Source: Candidatus Hodarchaeota archaeon
GTDB taxonomy: Archaea > Asgardarchaeota > Heimdallarchaeia > Hodarchaeales > YT1-039
Assembly: GCA_016840025.1 (NCBI GenBank)
Contig: JAEOTF010000062.1
Coordinates: forward strand, 1 to 16,391
Reading direction: 5' to 3'
Length of the DNA stretch: 16,391 nucleotides
Positions 15,337 to 16,391 of the stretch are shown here, one piece after another (the stretch's first letter is position 1; each line of letters begins with the position of its first letter). Both the position numbers and the translations under genes were made by a program. Under the pieces are notes generated by a model that was not told the origin of the DNA, did no database searches, and saw nothing but the letters and a program-made list of their open reading frames with translations.

Positions 15337-15879
15337 CTATTTGATGACACTGCCCCAATACTGTTCCAATAGGTCGCAGTAGTCTACGTTTTCCCTAAGT
15401 CTTCTGCAGAGTTTATAGATTAGACGTCCACGGGCCGTGTATTCGATGCCCTCGAATTCATCATCCCATTTTTCAGTTCGCTCGGGTACCTCGTGGTGGT
15501 CTGTGATACCGCCGCATGTCTGACAGTGCCCCAGTACTAGGGGCTTCCGACTAATCAGGGGTAGAAGATATTCAGGAGCAGGTTTGGGGCGTTTTGGGCG
15601 TTGTAAGAGCTCTTCTCGAGTTTCAGGGGTTTTAACCAGTACTTGAGGTCCCTGAATTCGGGGATAAATGCCAGGCTTCAAAACTCCGCAGAAATCACAA
15701 GTCAGATGTCCACGCATATCTGTCCCATCCCACGGGCTCTCCATCGGACCATCGGTATGTTCGGTTACAGTAGTGCACGCCTCGCAATGTATCCACACCT
15801 TGGGCTTCTCTTCAGGCGGGGAGTCAGGTGATTGGTAACGTTTGGGCTTTTTTAAGAGGCCTTCAATGTTTTCAGGCAT
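15337..15879 (-). CDS. Zinc-ribbon protein B with two LLxxPKR motifs
   Basis: 180 residues, related to zinc-ribbon protein A and not recognised as a named family. It begins MPENIEGLLKKPKR, and the motif returns inside the protein as REELLQRPKRPKP (89-100). Each motif is followed by a zinc-ribbon unit: HCEACTTVTEH (31-41) with CDFC (61-64), then HCQTCGGITDHH (118-129) with YKLC (155-158). The protein is thus two copies of motif plus ribbon. In the second unit the first Cys of the last pair is Tyr155, so that site may not hold metal unless C168 replaces it. Start: the ATG at 15879; an in-frame stop lies five codons upstream. DNA similarity to gene A extends a few bases before this ATG (GTAGCAAT). 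It is more GC-rich than the spacers around it. Cytoplasmic; role unknown. Confidence 0.7.
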   Translation of the reverse strand: MPENIEGLLKKPKRYQSPDSPPEEKPKVWIHCEACTTVTEHTDGPMESPWDGTDMRGHLTCDFCGVLKPGIYPRIQGPQVLVKTPETREELLQRPKRPKPAPEYLLPLISRKPLVLGHCQTCGGITDHHEVPERTEKWDDEFEGIEYTARGRLIYKLCRRLRENVDYCDLLEQYWGSVIK

Positions 15880-16090
15880 TGCTACCAGATCCTAGTAGTT
15901 TATCGGGTTCGAACAATAGGATAGAAATAGAGCCTATAATTGTTCCCGCATTGTAGGCTAATAAAGTTTACAATTTGAAGCACTATCAAAGAATTAAAAT
16001 AGAATTATGATATTTGTTGAGTATTGTTGTCATTCTTCGAACAAAGGTACAAATATGAGTGTGTTATTTGTTCTATTTAGTTTGATATTA

Positions 16091-16100
16091 CATTTAAAAA
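16091..16100 (+). promoter_or_regulatory. TATA box for the profilin-like gene
   Basis: CATTTAAAAA predicts a start near 16122 and a leader of about 33 bases with GGAAGG as Shine-Dalgarno nine bases before the ATG at 16155. The rest of the spacer 15880-16090 holds the presumed promoter of the minus-strand zinc-ribbon gene (a TATA-like AATTATAGG around 15937) and nothing else noticed. Confidence 0.45.
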
Positions 16101-16154
16101 GGATGACCCTCACGAAAAAGATCAACAAAAGGATTAAAAAGGAAGGCTAGATAA

Positions 16155-16391
16155 ATGAGTTATCAAGATATCATGAACCAACTGATGCAGAGCCAACCAC
16201 CCATTATTGGGGCGGTAGTAATTCTTGAACCCCAAGGTAATACCTATTGGAGTTCCAACCCAAACTGGCAAATAAACGGTCAAGAGTTGCTAAAAAATTG
16301 GAGTAGTAAGCCTAGTGCACTTCATATTGCTGGTACAAAATATTCTACTATTATAAATAAATTTGAAGATGGTTATTTTGTAGGGAAAAAC
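16155..16391 (+). CDS. Profilin-like small protein, 3' end missing
   Basis: The first 79 residues of a gene that runs off the window. MSYQDIMNQLMQSQPP is a short amphipathic helix. IIGAVVILEPQGNTYWSS is a strand-turn-strand, followed by NWQINGQELLKNW and LHIAGTKYSTIINKF...GYFVGKN. This order (N-terminal helix, GA-hydrophobic strand, D/Q-G turn with W after it, a helix, then G-x-KY-x-x-I strand) is that of profilins, including those of Asgard archaea, which bind actin and regulate filament growth. A Roadblock/LC7-type fold is the main alternative, since both start with helix and GA strand. No signal peptide, so cytosolic. The missing C-terminal half, with the last helix and the actin-facing strands, would decide the assignment. 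Confidence 0.55.
   Translation, partial: MSYQDIMNQLMQSQPPIIGAVVILEPQGNTYWSSNPNWQINGQELLKNWSSKPSALHIAGTKYSTIINKFEDGYFVGKN

Noticed and set aside
16103..16150. A 15-codon lysine-rich upstream frame (MTLTKKINKRIKKEG) before the profilin-like gene
   Set aside because: The TATA box at 16091-16100 would start transcription after its ATG, so it is probably not in the message.

Overview
The window most likely comes from an archaeon, and an Asgard lineage (Heimdallarchaeia-like) is the best guess. The grounds are AT-rich spacers with archaeal TATA boxes, Shine-Dalgarno sites of the GGTGA/GGTTGA type, many large exported proteins with a C-terminal membrane anchor and basic tail, a DUF89 phosphatase of the archaeal CxxC type, a small ORF matching the archaeal GINS B-domain pattern, and a profilin-like gene start at the right edge. 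The placement is inferred from gene content; no rRNA or other phylogenetic marker is present.

Left part (1-5960) is a cell-surface region. It holds the 3' part of a giant Ig-like-repeat surface protein that is open from base 1, a small unrecognised minus-strand gene, and two tandem paralogs of about 210 aa with a signal peptide, a carbohydrate-binding-like beta-sandwich and a C-terminal membrane anchor.

Centre-left (6095-8882) is a VTC polyphosphate-polymerase-type protein, a DUF4956 membrane protein and a CotH-type kinase. This trio is known from bacteria. Here the first two genes are a tight operon and the CotH gene runs towards them, so that the two stop codons overlap. Next (9001-10548) comes an exported protein made of seven almost identical 47-residue blades, most simply a seven-bladed beta-propeller, followed by an Ig-like domain and a membrane anchor. 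Its DNA is clearly more GC-rich than that of its neighbours.

Centre-right (10634-12351) is a two-gene minus-strand operon of metabolite phosphatases: a DUF89/ARMT1-type protein followed by an inositol-monophosphatase/CysQ-type protein. Divergent from it is a 54-codon gene that looks like a GINS B-domain on its own. An exported, acidic, membrane-anchored protein of unknown role follows (12812-13681).

Right part (13682-16391) has a long spacer and then two convergent genes, about 430 bp apart, for related zinc-ribbon proteins. Both open with the same PENIxxLLKKPxR sequence. The first ends in a 47-bp direct repeat, and a possible 44-aa single-span membrane protein lies between them. The window ends inside a small profilin-like gene. 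The strongest candidates for something undescribed are the zinc-ribbon family with its LLKKPxR motif, the free-standing GINS-B-like microprotein and the archaeal VTC-DUF4956-CotH cluster beside candidate surface substrates.
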